Shown: piece after piece, positions 43,261 through 52,765 of the stretch
How positions within the stretch are numbered: the stretch's first letter is position 1
Layout: each line of letters starts with the position of its first letter
The notes under the pieces: generated by a model
Database searches by the model: none
Told to the model about the DNA's origin: nothing
What the model saw: the letters and a program-made list of their open reading frames with translations, nothing else
Position numbers and translations under genes: made by a program
NCBI RefSeq assembly: GCF_036621415.1
Contig: NZ_CP030942.1
Coordinates: 104,501-168,500 of the forward strand
From: Nitratireductor thuwali
Lineage (GTDB): Bacteria > Pseudomonadota > Alphaproteobacteria > Rhizobiales > Rhizobiaceae
Direction of reading: 5' to 3'
DNA length: 64,000 nt

Positions 43261-44418
43261 TCAAAGACGCGAAGAGGCAGCCGGCACAATGGGGTGCTCC
43301 CGCCTACGCAGGCCGAAGCGAATGGATTCGGCCTCGGCCATCATAAGGGGCCCAACGCCCTTGGCGTCGTCCTCGACGACCGGCTCGGTCAGATAATAGC
43401 TGGCCGTGCCGTCGCGATAGACGTTGGAGAGCCCGCCAAGCCCCGCTACGTGACAGATGCCGCCAAGCCGCAAGGTGCCGGTGCCGTCGTCCCGCAGCCC
43501 CTTCCCTGCCAAGGTCAGCAGGGAGCCGTGTCCGACGGAGGCGAACTCCTCGGAAAAGCCGATACGCCCGGCTTTGAGCAGCGCATAGGCGAACATGGCG
43601 GTCGCCGAGCTCTCGGCATAGTTGCCGGGCAGATCGGGCCTGTCGATGACCTGCAGCCAGGTGCCGTCCGCCGCGCGCAGGGCCAGAACCTGTGCCAGAA
43701 GAGCGCGCATATGCTCGCCGGCGCCTGCGGCCTCCAGCCGCTCCGTGCCCACCAGTTCGGCAATATCGACCAGCGCCATCGCCAGCCAGCCGAGCGCTCG
43801 CGCCCAATGCGCGGACGAGCGGCCGGTATCGGGGTCCGCCCACTGCTGCTGCCGGCTCTCGTCATAGCCGTGGGCGTAGAGCCCCGTCGTTTTTTCCCAT
43901 GTCAGCGAGAGGGCTTTCGTCAGCTGCTTCAAAGCGTCGTCAACGAGCGCATCGTCCCCGCTCAGGCGCGCGAACTCCATCTGAAAGGGAAGGCCCATAT
44001 AGATGCCGTCGAGCCATATCTGCCACGGATACACCTTCTTGTGCCAGTAAACGCCCGAGCGGGTACGCGGGTGCAGCGCAAGCTGCCTGGCGAGCAGATG
44101 GGCGCCGGCTCTGTATTTCTCATCCCCGGTAGCTTGGTAGAGATAGATGAGAGCGCGGCCCGGCAGGATATGGTCGATGTTGAACTCCTCGACCGTATAG
44201 CCCGCCAGATCGCCGTCGGGCGAGATCTGTGCGTCCAGCAGGCGCTTCAGATGAGCGAACCAGCGCCTGTCGCCCGTCGCCTCGTGCAGCAGCGCGAGCC
44301 CCCGATAGATGCAGCCGTCCTCGTAACACCAGGAGCCGCCCTTGTAGGGCGTGTAGGCCGCGGCATAATTGTCGAAATATTCCATCAGCATGCCGCGGCA
44401 GCTCCCTCCATGATGCAA
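43261..44418 (-). CDS. Glycoside hydrolase family 105/88 (unsaturated rhamnogalacturonyl hydrolase-like)
   Basis: A 385-residue six-hairpin glycosidase resembling YteR/YesR. It removes 4,5-unsaturated uronic acid from oligosaccharides made by pectate/rhamnogalacturonan lyases. Segments are YAAAYTPYKGGSWCYEDGCIYRG, split around the active cleft, VYPWQIWLDGIYMGLPFQMEFA with the catalytic Asp, DPDTGRSSAHWARALGWLAMAL and NYAESSATAMFAYALLKA. A TTG at 44418 with GAGGAGG upstream, or an ATG at 44391, may start it. No signal peptide, so cytoplasmic. It is last in the sugar ABC/GH4 operon. Confidence 0.9.
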   Translation of the reverse strand: MHHGGSCRGMLMEYFDNYAAAYTPYKGGSWCYEDGCIYRGLALLHEATGDRRWFAHLKRLLDAQISPDGDLAGYTVEEFNIDHILPGRALIYLYQATGDEKYRAGAHLLARQLALHPRTRSGVYWHKKVYPWQIWLDGIYMGLPFQMEFARLSGDDALVDDALKQLTKALSLTWEKTTGLYAHGYDESRQQQWADPDTGRSSAHWARALGWLAMALVDIAELVGTERLEAAGAGEHMRALLAQVLALRAADGTWLQVIDRPDLPGNYAESSATAMFAYALLKAGRIGFSEEFASVGHGSLLTLAGKGLRDDGTGTLRLGGICHVAGLGGLSNVYRDGTASYYLTEPVVEDDAKGVGPLMMAEAESIRFGLRRREHPIVPAASSRL

Positions 44419-44521
44419 AGACCCTCCTCACCCGGAGAATGGTTCCGGAGTTGCCGGTGCCTGCAGAGGCCTGTTTGGGGAGATGACGGCGGCAGGCAGG
44501 GCCCGCCGCCGCATCAGGTTT

Positions 44522-45787
44522 TCAGAACTTTTCGAGCACGCCGTTGACGCCCTCGATGATCTCCACCGCCGCATCGGCGGCCGAGATCTGGCCATAGGCA
44601 TGCGCTTCCAGCGTATCCTGGAAAATTTCGCGCACCTCCGGATGTTCGTTGAAGGGCGAGACGGTCGGCCCCTTTGCCTCCATGACGATCCGGTTCGCCG
44701 CGAGCAGCTGCGGATTGATGGCACCGCTGTCTGCGAGCGTCTCGGAGGCGATCCGGCTTGCCGGGATGCCGCGCGAATCGCCCAGCGCCTGAATGCCTTC
44801 GGGCTCGTTCAAAAGGCAGTTGACGATCTGGGCCGCAGCTTCCGGGTTCTTGCTGTTCTTGGAGATCGAGAAGACCATGGACGGCTTGCGGTATACGCCT
44901 TCCGTCACCGCATCCTGGACCGTCAGCAGCTTCACCGGCACGAGCTCCTGGCCCTCCTCCAGAGGGTCGTTGAACTTGGAATAGGTCGAATCCCATTCGT
45001 AGGACCCCGCGATGCGGCCGTCCGACCAGGCAGGCAGCTCGAACAGTTCCACATTGCCGCCACCGGCGACCGTCTTCCATGACCGGATGACGCCCTGGTC
45101 GACGAGGCTCTGGTGGAACTCGATGCCCTTCTGCAGTTCCTCCGCGGTCCAGGCGACCGTGTTGGTTGCCGGATCGATCAGATCCTTGCCGGTCATCTGC
45201 GTCGTCGCCAGCGAAACGATGAGAACGGCGGTCAGCCCGTTCTGTCCCGTGGCGTCGAAGGGGAAATAGTCCTCGCCCAGCTTTTCCTTGAAGACGGATG
45301 CCGCCGAGATGAGGTCGTCCCAGGTGCTGGGAAGAGGAACGCCGGCCTTCTCGAAGGACGCCTTGTTGAAGAAGAAGACGCGGCCCGTGGTGGAGATGGG
45401 CAGGCCGTTCAGCTTGCCGTTCATCGTCCCGCTTTCGAGCTGCTCCTCCGGCCACTGGCCGAGATCGATCGTATCGGAATACTCGCGCAGATCGGCAAAG
45501 CCCGAGCCGTCCAGCGACAGCAGCGGCAGCCACGGCCAGTTGATCTGCATGATGTCGGCCTCCGTGCCGCCGGCAAGCTGCGTGGTCACCTTCTCCTGGT
45601 GGCCTGTCCACCCGGTGAATTCGGGCTGGATCGTATGGCCGTGCTTTTCGCCGCAGGCCTTCAGCGCCTCCTGCGTGGCGATGTGGCGGCTGTCGCCGCC
45701 CCACCACGACATACGCAGATCCGCCGCCTGCGCGGCGCCCGCGCCCAAGGCGAATATCGTTGCAAGTGCTGTTGCTGTCTTCCTCAT
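44522..45787 (-). CDS. Carbohydrate ABC transporter substrate-binding protein (family 1)
   Basis: A 421-residue periplasmic binding protein with signal peptide (MRKTATALATIFALGAGAAQA) and the SBP-1 pattern: RMSWWGGDSRHIATQEALKA, DIMQINWPWLPLL, LNGLPISTTGRVFFFNKA and the ISKNSKNPEAAAQIVNCLL region. It follows the ATPase gene and precedes the GH105 gene, so a pectin-derived oligosaccharide is the probable ligand (inference from neighbours). Confidence 0.92.
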   Translation of the reverse strand: MRKTATALATIFALGAGAAQAADLRMSWWGGDSRHIATQEALKACGEKHGHTIQPEFTGWTGHQEKVTTQLAGGTEADIMQINWPWLPLLSLDGSGFADLREYSDTIDLGQWPEEQLESGTMNGKLNGLPISTTGRVFFFNKASFEKAGVPLPSTWDDLISAASVFKEKLGEDYFPFDATGQNGLTAVLIVSLATTQMTGKDLIDPATNTVAWTAEELQKGIEFHQSLVDQGVIRSWKTVAGGGNVELFELPAWSDGRIAGSYEWDSTYSKFNDPLEEGQELVPVKLLTVQDAVTEGVYRKPSMVFSISKNSKNPEAAAQIVNCLLNEPEGIQALGDSRGIPASRIASETLADSGAINPQLLAANRIVMEAKGPTVSPFNEHPEVREIFQDTLEAHAYGQISAADAAVEIIEGVNGVLEKF

Positions 45788-45811
45788 TTCATCCTCCCGG
45801 TTTGATCTTGT

Positions 45812-46939
45812 TCAAGCTTCTGGCGGCAGGCTGATATTCCTCCCAGTCTGCCGGTCGAAGATGTGGACTGCCTCCTCGCGCGGGGTCAGCCGGATATGGT
45901 CGTCGTGGATGTCGGCGGGGTTGTAGCGATCGGAAGGCACGACGGCGACGAGCCGCATGCCGGCGATGTCGACGTGGAGATAGACCTCGTGCCCCATGAA
46001 CTCGACATGGGCCACGGTGCCTTCCAGTGCATTGTCGTCGTCCTGTGCGGCGATGCTCAGATGCTGAGGCCTGATGCCCACCGTCACCGCATCGCCGTCC
46101 TTTGCCTTCAGCCGGTCGGTCAGCGCTGGCCCGAAGGACAGCGGCTGCCCGGCGAGCGCGACCGTCAGCCCGCCATCGGCGACGACTGTCCCCTCCAGAA
46201 GGTTCATTTCGGGGCTGCCGATGAAGCCGGCGACGAAGGCGTTTTCCGGCCGGTTGTAGAGCGTCACGGGGTCGGCCACCTGCATGATATGCCCATCCTT
46301 CATGACGCAGATCCGGTCGCCCATGGTCATGGCCTCGGTCTGGTCGTGGGTCACGTAGACCACGGTGGAGGACAGCCCGTCGCGCTTCAGGCGCTTGTGC
46401 AGATCGGTGATGCGCACGCGCATGGAAGCGCGCAGCTTGGCGTCGAGATTGGACAGCGGCTCGTCGAACAGGAAGACTTCCGGCTTCTTGATGAGCGCCC
46501 GGCCCACGGCCACGCGCTGCGCCTGACCGCCGGAAAGCTGCTTGGGCAGCCGCTCGAGCAATGGATCGATCTCCAGGATGCCCGCCACCGCGCGGGTGCT
46601 CTCCTCGATCTCGGGCTTCGGCCGCCGCTTCAGCTTCAGCCCGAAGGCAAGGTTGTTGCGCACCTTCATGTGGGGGTAGAGCGCATAGTTCTGGAACACC
46701 ATGGAGATCCCGCGCTGACCGGGCGGCAGATTGTTGACCATCCTGTCGCCGATGCGCACCTCGCCCCCGGTGATCGTTTCCAGCCCGGCAATCATACGCA
46801 ATGTCGTGGATTTGGCGCAGCCGGAAGGACCCACCAGCACCATGAACTCACCGTCGTTCACGTCGAGGCTGATCCCGTGCACCGCCTTGAAGGCGTTGCC
46901 ATAGACCTTTTCCAGGTTTCGGATCTGCAAGCGCGCCAT
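45812..46939 (-). CDS. Sugar ABC transporter ATP-binding protein (MalK/UgpC type)
   Basis: A 375-residue ATPase with Walker A GPSGCAKSTTLRMIAGLE (Gly-Cys-Ala instead of the common Gly-Cys-Gly), Q-loop MVFQNYALYPHM, signature LSGGQAQRVAVGRAL, Walker B LFDEPLSNLDAKLR, and a C-terminal TOBE regulatory domain (VGIRPQHLSI). The ATG at 46939 follows the permease stop by 2 bp. Longer in-frame openings overlap the permease. Confidence 0.94.
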   Translation of the reverse strand: MARLQIRNLEKVYGNAFKAVHGISLDVNDGEFMVLVGPSGCAKSTTLRMIAGLETITGGEVRIGDRMVNNLPPGQRGISMVFQNYALYPHMKVRNNLAFGLKLKRRPKPEIEESTRAVAGILEIDPLLERLPKQLSGGQAQRVAVGRALIKKPEVFLFDEPLSNLDAKLRASMRVRITDLHKRLKRDGLSSTVVYVTHDQTEAMTMGDRICVMKDGHIMQVADPVTLYNRPENAFVAGFIGSPEMNLLEGTVVADGGLTVALAGQPLSFGPALTDRLKAKDGDAVTVGIRPQHLSIAAQDDDNALEGTVAHVEFMGHEVYLHVDIAGMRLVAVVPSDRYNPADIHDDHIRLTPREEAVHIFDRQTGRNISLPPEA

Positions 46940-46941
46940 GG

Positions 46942-47847
46942 CTAACCTTTCACTCCGCCCGTCGAGATGCCCTCGATGAAATATTTCTGCGCCAGGAAGA
47001 ACACGACGAGCGCGGGCATCAGCGCCAGCACGGACATCGCCAGGATGCGGTTCCACTGGAACGCCTCGGTCGTGTCGATCGACAGTTTCAGGGCCAGCGA
47101 GATAGGATACTTGTCGACCGAGGACAGGTAGATGAGCGGACCCAGGAAGTCGTTCATGGTCCACATGAACTGGAACAGGCAGACCGAGATCAGCGCCGGC
47201 GCCAGCATCGGCACGACGATGTAGATGAGCGTCTGCAGCGTGTTGGCCCCGTCGACGCGGGCGGCCTCCTCCATGTCGCGCGGTATGGCCCGCAGGAACT
47301 GGATCAGCATGAAGACGAAGAACGCGTCTCCCGCGAAGGCCGACGGCACCCAGAGCGGCAGGAAGGTGTCGAGCCAACCGAGATCGCGGAACAGCAGATA
47401 TTGCGGAATGCGCGTGACCACGTTGGGCAGGAGCAGCGTCGCGATGAGTGTGGCGAAGAGGATCTTCTTGCCCGGAAATTCGAAGCGGGCAAAGCCGTAG
47501 GCCACGGCCGCGCAGGAGATGGCGGTACCGATCGTCTTGGGCAGGATGATGAGGAACGTGTTCCAGAAGAAGGTCGCGAACGTATAGGGCGTCGAGGTCT
47601 TCCAGCCCTGGATGTAGCCGTCGATCGTGGGCTCCTGCGGGATGAAGCCCGGATTGGTGAAGATCTCCGAATTGGTCTTGAAGGAGGCGCCGATCAGCCA
47701 GATCAGCGGGTAGAGCATGACGAGGCCGACGCCCGCCAGGAGAAAATAGCGCACGGCCGACGAGATCGCGTGCATGCGCCGGCTTTCGATATGCGCGCGC
47801 GCGGTTTCGAGTTCGGCGGCGGCGGGGACGGCGATCTCCTGTGTCAT
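46942..47847 (-). CDS. Sugar ABC transporter permease (MalG type)
   Basis: A 301-residue inner-membrane permease with six helices: FLLAGVGLVMLYPLIWLIGASF at the first, and the EAA loop EEAARVDGANTLQTLIYIVVP. It ends with the usual YFIEGISTGGVKG of MalG-type subunits. The ATG at 47847 lies 2 bp after the partner permease stop. Confidence 0.94.
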   Translation of the reverse strand: MTQEIAVPAAAELETARAHIESRRMHAISSAVRYFLLAGVGLVMLYPLIWLIGASFKTNSEIFTNPGFIPQEPTIDGYIQGWKTSTPYTFATFFWNTFLIILPKTIGTAISCAAVAYGFARFEFPGKKILFATLIATLLLPNVVTRIPQYLLFRDLGWLDTFLPLWVPSAFAGDAFFVFMLIQFLRAIPRDMEEAARVDGANTLQTLIYIVVPMLAPALISVCLFQFMWTMNDFLGPLIYLSSVDKYPISLALKLSIDTTEAFQWNRILAMSVLALMPALVVFFLAQKYFIEGISTGGVKG

Positions 47848-47849
47848 CG

Positions 47850-48734
47850 TCAGCTCCTCTTGTCCCCGGCGTAGTAGACCCAGTGGCGCGACGACCAGAA
47901 GGCGATCAGCGTCAGCACCATGATGATGGCGAACAGCACCCAGGCGATCGCCGAGGCGTAGCCCATGTCGAACTTCTTGAAGGCTTCCTCGTAGATGTAG
48001 AGAGGCAGGAGATAGGTCGATTTCAGCGGCCCGCCCTGGGTGATGACGTAGGGGCCGTTGAACTCCTGGAACGCCTGCACCATCTGCATGATCAGGTTGA
48101 AGAAGATGACCGGCGTGATGAGCGGCAGCGTGATATAGACGAAGGTATGCCACTTGCCAGCCCCGTCGATCGCCGCCGCCTCATAGAGCGTCTTGTCGAT
48201 GCTTTGCAGCGCGGCGAGGAAGATGACCATGGCCGAGCCGAACTGCCACAGGCGCAGCAGCGTGATGGTGAAGAGCGCATTGTCGGGATCGCCGAACCAG
48301 TTGACCGGCTCGCCGCCAAGCGCCGTGATGACCATGTTCACCAGGCCGGAATCGGCGAAGATGTAGCGCCACAGCACCGCAACCGCGATGGATCCGCCGA
48401 GGATCGACGGCACGTAATAGGCCGTCCGGAAGAAATTGATGAATTTCAGCCGATAGTTCAGGATATACGCGATGAACAGCGCGAAGACGAGCTTCAGCGG
48501 CACCGTCAGGAGCACGTAGAGAAGCGTGACCCTCAGGGATTTCTTGAAGGTCCGGTCGCGGGTGAACAGTTCCGTGTAGTTGTCGAGGCCCGACCAGCGC
48601 GGCTTGCTCAGCAAATTGTAGTCGGTAAAGCTCAGATAAAAGGACGCGATGAACGGGATCGCGGTAAAGATCAGCAGCCCGGCAATGTAAGGCGCCACAT
48701 AGGCAAGGCCGAGATATCTGCTGTCGCCGCCCAT
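47850..48734 (-). CDS. Sugar ABC transporter permease (MalF type)
   Basis: A 294-residue permease: GLAYVAPYIAGLLIFTAIPF at the first helix, SFTDYNLLSKPRWSGLDNYTEL, and the EAA loop YEAAAIDGAGKWHTFVYITLP. The ATG at 48734 shares one base with the stop of the GH4 gene. It works with the MalG-type permease, the MalK-type ATPase and the binding protein encoded downstream. Confidence 0.94.
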   Translation of the reverse strand: MGGDSRYLGLAYVAPYIAGLLIFTAIPFIASFYLSFTDYNLLSKPRWSGLDNYTELFTRDRTFKKSLRVTLLYVLLTVPLKLVFALFIAYILNYRLKFINFFRTAYYVPSILGGSIAVAVLWRYIFADSGLVNMVITALGGEPVNWFGDPDNALFTITLLRLWQFGSAMVIFLAALQSIDKTLYEAAAIDGAGKWHTFVYITLPLITPVIFFNLIMQMVQAFQEFNGPYVITQGGPLKSTYLLPLYIYEEAFKKFDMGYASAIAWVLFAIIMVLTLIAFWSSRHWVYYAGDKRS

Positions 48735-50128
48735 CAGCCGGCCCTTTTCAACGCTTCCGGAAGGAACTCGGCCGTAGCCGCCACCATCTGGCCGAACAGG
48801 TCTTGAGCCTTGTCGGGGCCGAGGGGAGCGACCAGCGGGTCGCCGAGGAACAGCGGGAACAGATCGTCCCGCCGGCCCTCGAGAACCGCCGCGACCAGTG
48901 CGGTCTGGCGCTCGGCATGCGGCTTGACGATGAGTTCCAGCGCCTCGGGCAGCCGGCCCGAATGCAGCGGCTGGATGCCGCCGGCGGAAAACCGTGCATT
49001 GGTCTCCACCACGATGCCCTCGGCAAATCCGGAAAGCTGGCCGCGATTGGGCAGGTTGACGTTGGTCACATGCGGCGCGCCGCCGGCCAGCGCCTTGATC
49101 TCCGCCACCAGCGCTTCCTCGGAAACGTCGAGCGGCGGCAAGGGCGCGCCGGCATCGAGTTCCGCCGCCACGCGCCGCTTTTCGTCCCGCTCGCGCATGC
49201 GGTAGTCCACGGGCGTCAGCCCGAAGCCGAACTCTTCGTTGCGATCGAGATACCAGGTCTGGGGCACGAACTCGGCCAGGTGCCGGTCCCCTGCCGCCGC
49301 GGCAATGCCGAACCGCGAGGCAAGGTCGAACTTGACCATGTTGTGGTCCAGGAAGCAGCGCTCCTGCTCGTTGTCGGGATCGATCGGCGTCGCGCGCCAG
49401 CCGGACGCGCGATGGGTCCGGGCGAAATCCAGATAATCCTGCAACATGTCGACACCGCCGACCACGGCGCGGTCGACGAAGGTGAAATGGTTGATGCCAA
49501 GCACGTTCACCTCGACATCGCGGAAGCTGTAGCTGACGCTGCCCGCCTTGCGGTTGGCGAGCCATGCCACGATGTGCCGCAGCTTGGTCACCTCGTGGCA
49601 CTCGCCCCACGCCTTGATGCCCGGGAAAACGGCGTAGAGCGTCCCCGTCAGCGCCGACATCGGATTTGTAAGGTTGCAGACATAGGCATCCGGGCAGCAT
49701 GCCCTGATCGATTGCGCTATCTCCGCCAGCATGGGAATGGACCGCATGGCGCGCACGAAGCCGCCCGGCCCGACCGTGTCGCCGACCGACTGGCGGATGC
49801 CGTAGCGTTCCGGCAGGGCGATGTCGGAGGCCATCGTCTCCAAAGTGCCCGGCAGGATCGAGATGACGACCACATCGGCACCGTCGAGCGCATCCTCGAT
49901 GCGCTCATGCGCCGTATAGCGGGCCGGCTTGCCCCTGCCGGCCTCCGCGATGCGCCGCCCGAGACGGGCGTTGCGCTCGGCGGCGGCGAAATCGATGTCG
50001 TAGAGGCGCATGTCGACGACCAGCGTGCCGTCCTGGGCGATGTCGCCCATCAGTTTGGTCGCCCAGTTGAGCGAGCCTCCGCCGATATACGCTACCGCAA
50101 GGCTCTTTTGATCTTCAAAATCATGCAT
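48734..50128 (-). CDS. Glycoside hydrolase family 4 (alpha-galacturonidase/alpha-glucosidase-like)
   Basis: A 464-residue NAD- and Mn-dependent GH4 enzyme. The Rossmann start (AYIGGGSLNWATKLMGDI), the metal ligands Cys177 in GECHEV and His214 in GINHF, and the NPMSAL segment near 155 are present. The surroundings (GH105, uronate genes) favour alpha-galacturonidase of the LplD type over alpha-glucosidase, but sequence alone does not settle it. It is the first gene of the operon GH4-malF-malG-malK-SBP-GH105 and is divergent from the AraC regulator. Confidence 0.9.
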   Translation of the reverse strand: MHDFEDQKSLAVAYIGGGSLNWATKLMGDIAQDGTLVVDMRLYDIDFAAAERNARLGRRIAEAGRGKPARYTAHERIEDALDGADVVVISILPGTLETMASDIALPERYGIRQSVGDTVGPGGFVRAMRSIPMLAEIAQSIRACCPDAYVCNLTNPMSALTGTLYAVFPGIKAWGECHEVTKLRHIVAWLANRKAGSVSYSFRDVEVNVLGINHFTFVDRAVVGGVDMLQDYLDFARTHRASGWRATPIDPDNEQERCFLDHNMVKFDLASRFGIAAAAGDRHLAEFVPQTWYLDRNEEFGFGLTPVDYRMRERDEKRRVAAELDAGAPLPPLDVSEEALVAEIKALAGGAPHVTNVNLPNRGQLSGFAEGIVVETNARFSAGGIQPLHSGRLPEALELIVKPHAERQTALVAAVLEGRRDDLFPLFLGDPLVAPLGPDKAQDLFGQMVAATAEFLPEALKRAG

Positions 50129-50293
50129 GTCGATATAGCGGACGATGCCGTGATCTGGAGCGGAGTGCCCAGATCGGGTGCCCGGCGTCGTCGGATCCTC
50201 CCAGAATGACGTGGTTTTCGCGCTTGCCGCGATGTATGGAGACAGTATTCTGTCTCACGCGTCCATTTGAAATTGACGAATCTGGAAAAAGGG

Positions 50294-51211
50294 ATGGAGA
50301 AAACTGAAGGTGGCGTTCTGGCCGGCATCCCGGAGAACGCCCTGAAGCTCAACCTGACGCGCTCCGCCATCAAGATGCAGCACCCGCGGACATGGCGCGT
50401 CGACAAGTCGAACACCGTTCACGACCTCATCGTGTGCCTGAGCGGCAGCGGCAGCTATGTCGTCGACGACAGCGCCTACACGCTGACGCCGGGCGACGCC
50501 ATGCTGATACCGGCTGGCAGCCATTTCGTCGGCTGGCATGCTTCCGGCGAGGCCTATACGGGCGTGGCGCAGCACTTCACGCTCGACGTCTTCGGCAGGC
50601 ACGACCTCATCTCGCAGATGCACATCGAGCGGATCGTGCGCTTTTCGCGCTGGCCGCTGCTGGAACCGGTGATCCGCTACTATCACGACATCGCCCCGGC
50701 ATCCTCGACGACGCTCCTGCAGCACCATCTCTTCATGTTCATCCTGATCGAATTCCTGGAGGATGCCTTCATCGCCTGGAACACGCCGCCGGTGGGCGCC
50801 GTGAGCACCGCCGACGGCATCTCGCTCAGCATCATGCTGGCCGCCGCCCGGATAACGGCCGAGCCGCTCGACGAGGGGATCTGCGAGCGCGTCGTCGCCG
50901 AGGCGCCCTACAACCCCGAATATTTCAAGCGGGAGTTCCGCCGCCAGATCGGCTGGACGCCGAGAAAGTTCCAGGAGTTCAAAAGGATGGAGCGGGCCAT
51001 GAACATACTCGCCAGCGGCAACACGGTCAGCGACACCGCCGCCCTCGTCGGCTATTCCGACGTCTACTACTTCTCGCGCATGTTCAAGCGCCACATCGGC
51101 ACCAGCCCGGTCGGCTACAAGCTTGCCGTCCAGGAAAACCAGAACGGCCGGTTCCCGCGCGGGGAGGAGGACGGCCAGGTCATGTACCCGCTGGTGCAAC
51201 GGCTGGAATAA
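50294..51211 (+). CDS. AraC-family transcriptional regulator
   Basis: A 305-residue regulator with an N-terminal cupin sensor (SGSGSYVVDDSAYTLTPGDAML, IPAGSHFVGWHA) and two C-terminal HTH motifs. They include YFKREFRRQIGWTPRKFQEFK and the classical DTAALVGYSDVYYFSRMFKR with HIGTSPVGYK. It is divergent from the GH4/ABC operon across 165 bp and is its probable activator, with an oligogalacturonide-like inducer inferred. The ATG at 50294 is used; an in-frame TTG at 50267 is an alternative. Confidence 0.92.
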   Translation: MEKTEGGVLAGIPENALKLNLTRSAIKMQHPRTWRVDKSNTVHDLIVCLSGSGSYVVDDSAYTLTPGDAMLIPAGSHFVGWHASGEAYTGVAQHFTLDVFGRHDLISQMHIERIVRFSRWPLLEPVIRYYHDIAPASSTTLLQHHLFMFILIEFLEDAFIAWNTPPVGAVSTADGISLSIMLAAARITAEPLDEGICERVVAEAPYNPEYFKREFRRQIGWTPRKFQEFKRMERAMNILASGNTVSDTAALVGYSDVYYFSRMFKRHIGTSPVGYKLAVQENQNGRFPRGEEDGQVMYPLVQRLE

Positions 51212-51307
51212 CAGTTCCAAGAGAAGCGGAAACGGCTTCCGTCCGCGACTACGTTGAATGAGACACCGGGTCGTTTCGCCGCTTCGGACAAAACGATCCG
51301 AGCATGA

Positions 51308-52765
51308 CTATCCCGCGACACCCGCCGCGCATTTGCGCGCGCCCTCGTCGGCCAGCGCGGCATAGGCCTCCTTCAGCGGCCCCGCAAAGCGCGCATCGGC
51401 GGCGAGCCCGGCCGGGAACACCTCGCGCACGGAGAGCAGGGCTTCGACCTTCGCGTCGGCGCCGTCGGCGCTCTCGCTCAACTGCCTGAGCCGGTCGGCC
51501 AGCGGATCGCGCACGTCGATCGCCGCGCCCTTCTCGTCGATACCGCCGACATAGCGCATCCAGCCGGCGACCGCGAGAATGAGGCCGTCGCATGGACGGC
51601 CGGCCTCGATATTGTCGCTTATCGTTCCCAGAATGCGCTGCGGCAGCTTCTGCGAACCGTCCATGGCGATCTGCCAGGTGCGGTGGCGGATTGCCGGATT
51701 GGCGTAGCGATCGAAAAGCGCCTGCGCATAGGCTGCAAGGTCCACCCCTTCCGGCGGCGTCAGCGACGGGATGATCTCCCTGGCCCACAGGTGCCGGACA
51801 AAACCGGCGAAGACGGGATCGGCCACCGTGTCGGCAATGGTCTCGTGGCCCGCCAGATAGCCGAGATAGGCCAGCGCGGAATGCGTTCCGTTGAGGCAGC
51901 GCAGCTTCATGTGCTCGAAGGGTGCGACTTCCTTCACGATCTCGACGCCGACAGCCTCCAGGTCCGGCCGGTCGCCATCGACGAAATCGTCCTCGACGAC
52001 CCATTGCCGGAAGGGCTCGTGCATGACCGGAGAAAGGTCGAGGACGCCCGTCTCGCTCGCCAGTCGCTCGATATCCTCTTCCTTCGTCGCCGGCACGATG
52101 CGGTCGACCATGGTCGAGGGGAACGCCCCCTCCTCCGCGATCCAGCGCTCGAGCGCCGGGTCGATGAGCCCGGCAAGTTCCAGCACCACGCCGCGCACCA
52201 TCCTGCCATTGTCCGGAAGGTTGTCGCAGCAAAGCACGGTGAACGGCCTCAGCCCCGCCTGCCGGCGCCGCGCCAGAGCGCGCACGAGGAAACCCGGCGC
52301 CGACCGGGGGCTCTCAGGGTTCTCCAGATCGTTGACGATGTCCGGGTGGCTGCGGTTCAACGCGCCGGTGGAGGGCTCATGGCAATAGCCCTTCTCCGTA
52401 ACCGTCAGCGACACGATGCGGATCGACGCGTCGCTCATGGCGTTCAGCACCGCCTGGGGATCTTCCCTGGCGACCAGGACATCGCGCACGATTTCGACCA
52501 CCCGGCGCGACTGCCCTTCCGGGCCGAGCTCCACCGCCGTATAGGCAAAGCCCTGCGGCGCCAGCGCGTCGCGCTGGGCGGGGCGCACGAGGCTCACGCC
52601 GACAATGCCCCAGTCGCCGCCCGAATGCCGCATCGCCTCTTCGACATAGAGCGCGCCGTGGGCCCGGAAGAAGGCGCCGAGGCCCAGATGCACGATGCCA
52701 GGACGGGGACGGTTTTCCAGCGGGCGCGAAAGGCGCGGCAGATCAGCGGGCAAGCCAGCCTCCAT
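51308..52765 (-). CDS. uxuB: Fructuronate reductase (D-mannonate oxidoreductase)
   Basis: A 485-residue polyol-specific long-chain dehydrogenase. Segments are IVHLGLGAFFRAHGALYVEEAM, VVEIVRDVLVAREDPQAVL, SLTVTEKGYCHEPSTGALN, VLCCDNLPDNGRMVRGVVLE and EHMKLRCLNGTHSALAYLGY. It would reduce D-fructuronate, made by UxaC, to D-mannonate with NADH. Mannitol dehydrogenases share the fold, but the uronate context favours UxuB. The ATG at 52765 overlaps the kduD end by 23 bp. It is the last gene of the uronate operon. Confidence 0.9.
   Translation of the reverse strand: MEAGLPADLPRLSRPLENRPRPGIVHLGLGAFFRAHGALYVEEAMRHSGGDWGIVGVSLVRPAQRDALAPQGFAYTAVELGPEGQSRRVVEIVRDVLVAREDPQAVLNAMSDASIRIVSLTVTEKGYCHEPSTGALNRSHPDIVNDLENPESPRSAPGFLVRALARRRQAGLRPFTVLCCDNLPDNGRMVRGVVLELAGLIDPALERWIAEEGAFPSTMVDRIVPATKEEDIERLASETGVLDLSPVMHEPFRQWVVEDDFVDGDRPDLEAVGVEIVKEVAPFEHMKLRCLNGTHSALAYLGYLAGHETIADTVADPVFAGFVRHLWAREIIPSLTPPEGVDLAAYAQALFDRYANPAIRHRTWQIAMDGSQKLPQRILGTISDNIEAGRPCDGLILAVAGWMRYVGGIDEKGAAIDVRDPLADRLRQLSESADGADAKVEALLSVREVFPAGLAADARFAGPLKEAYAALADEGARKCAAGVAG

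Noticed and set aside
48803..50209. 468-codon open frame antisense to the GH4 gene
   Set aside because: Shadow of the GH4 coding sequence with no recognisable domain or ribosome site.
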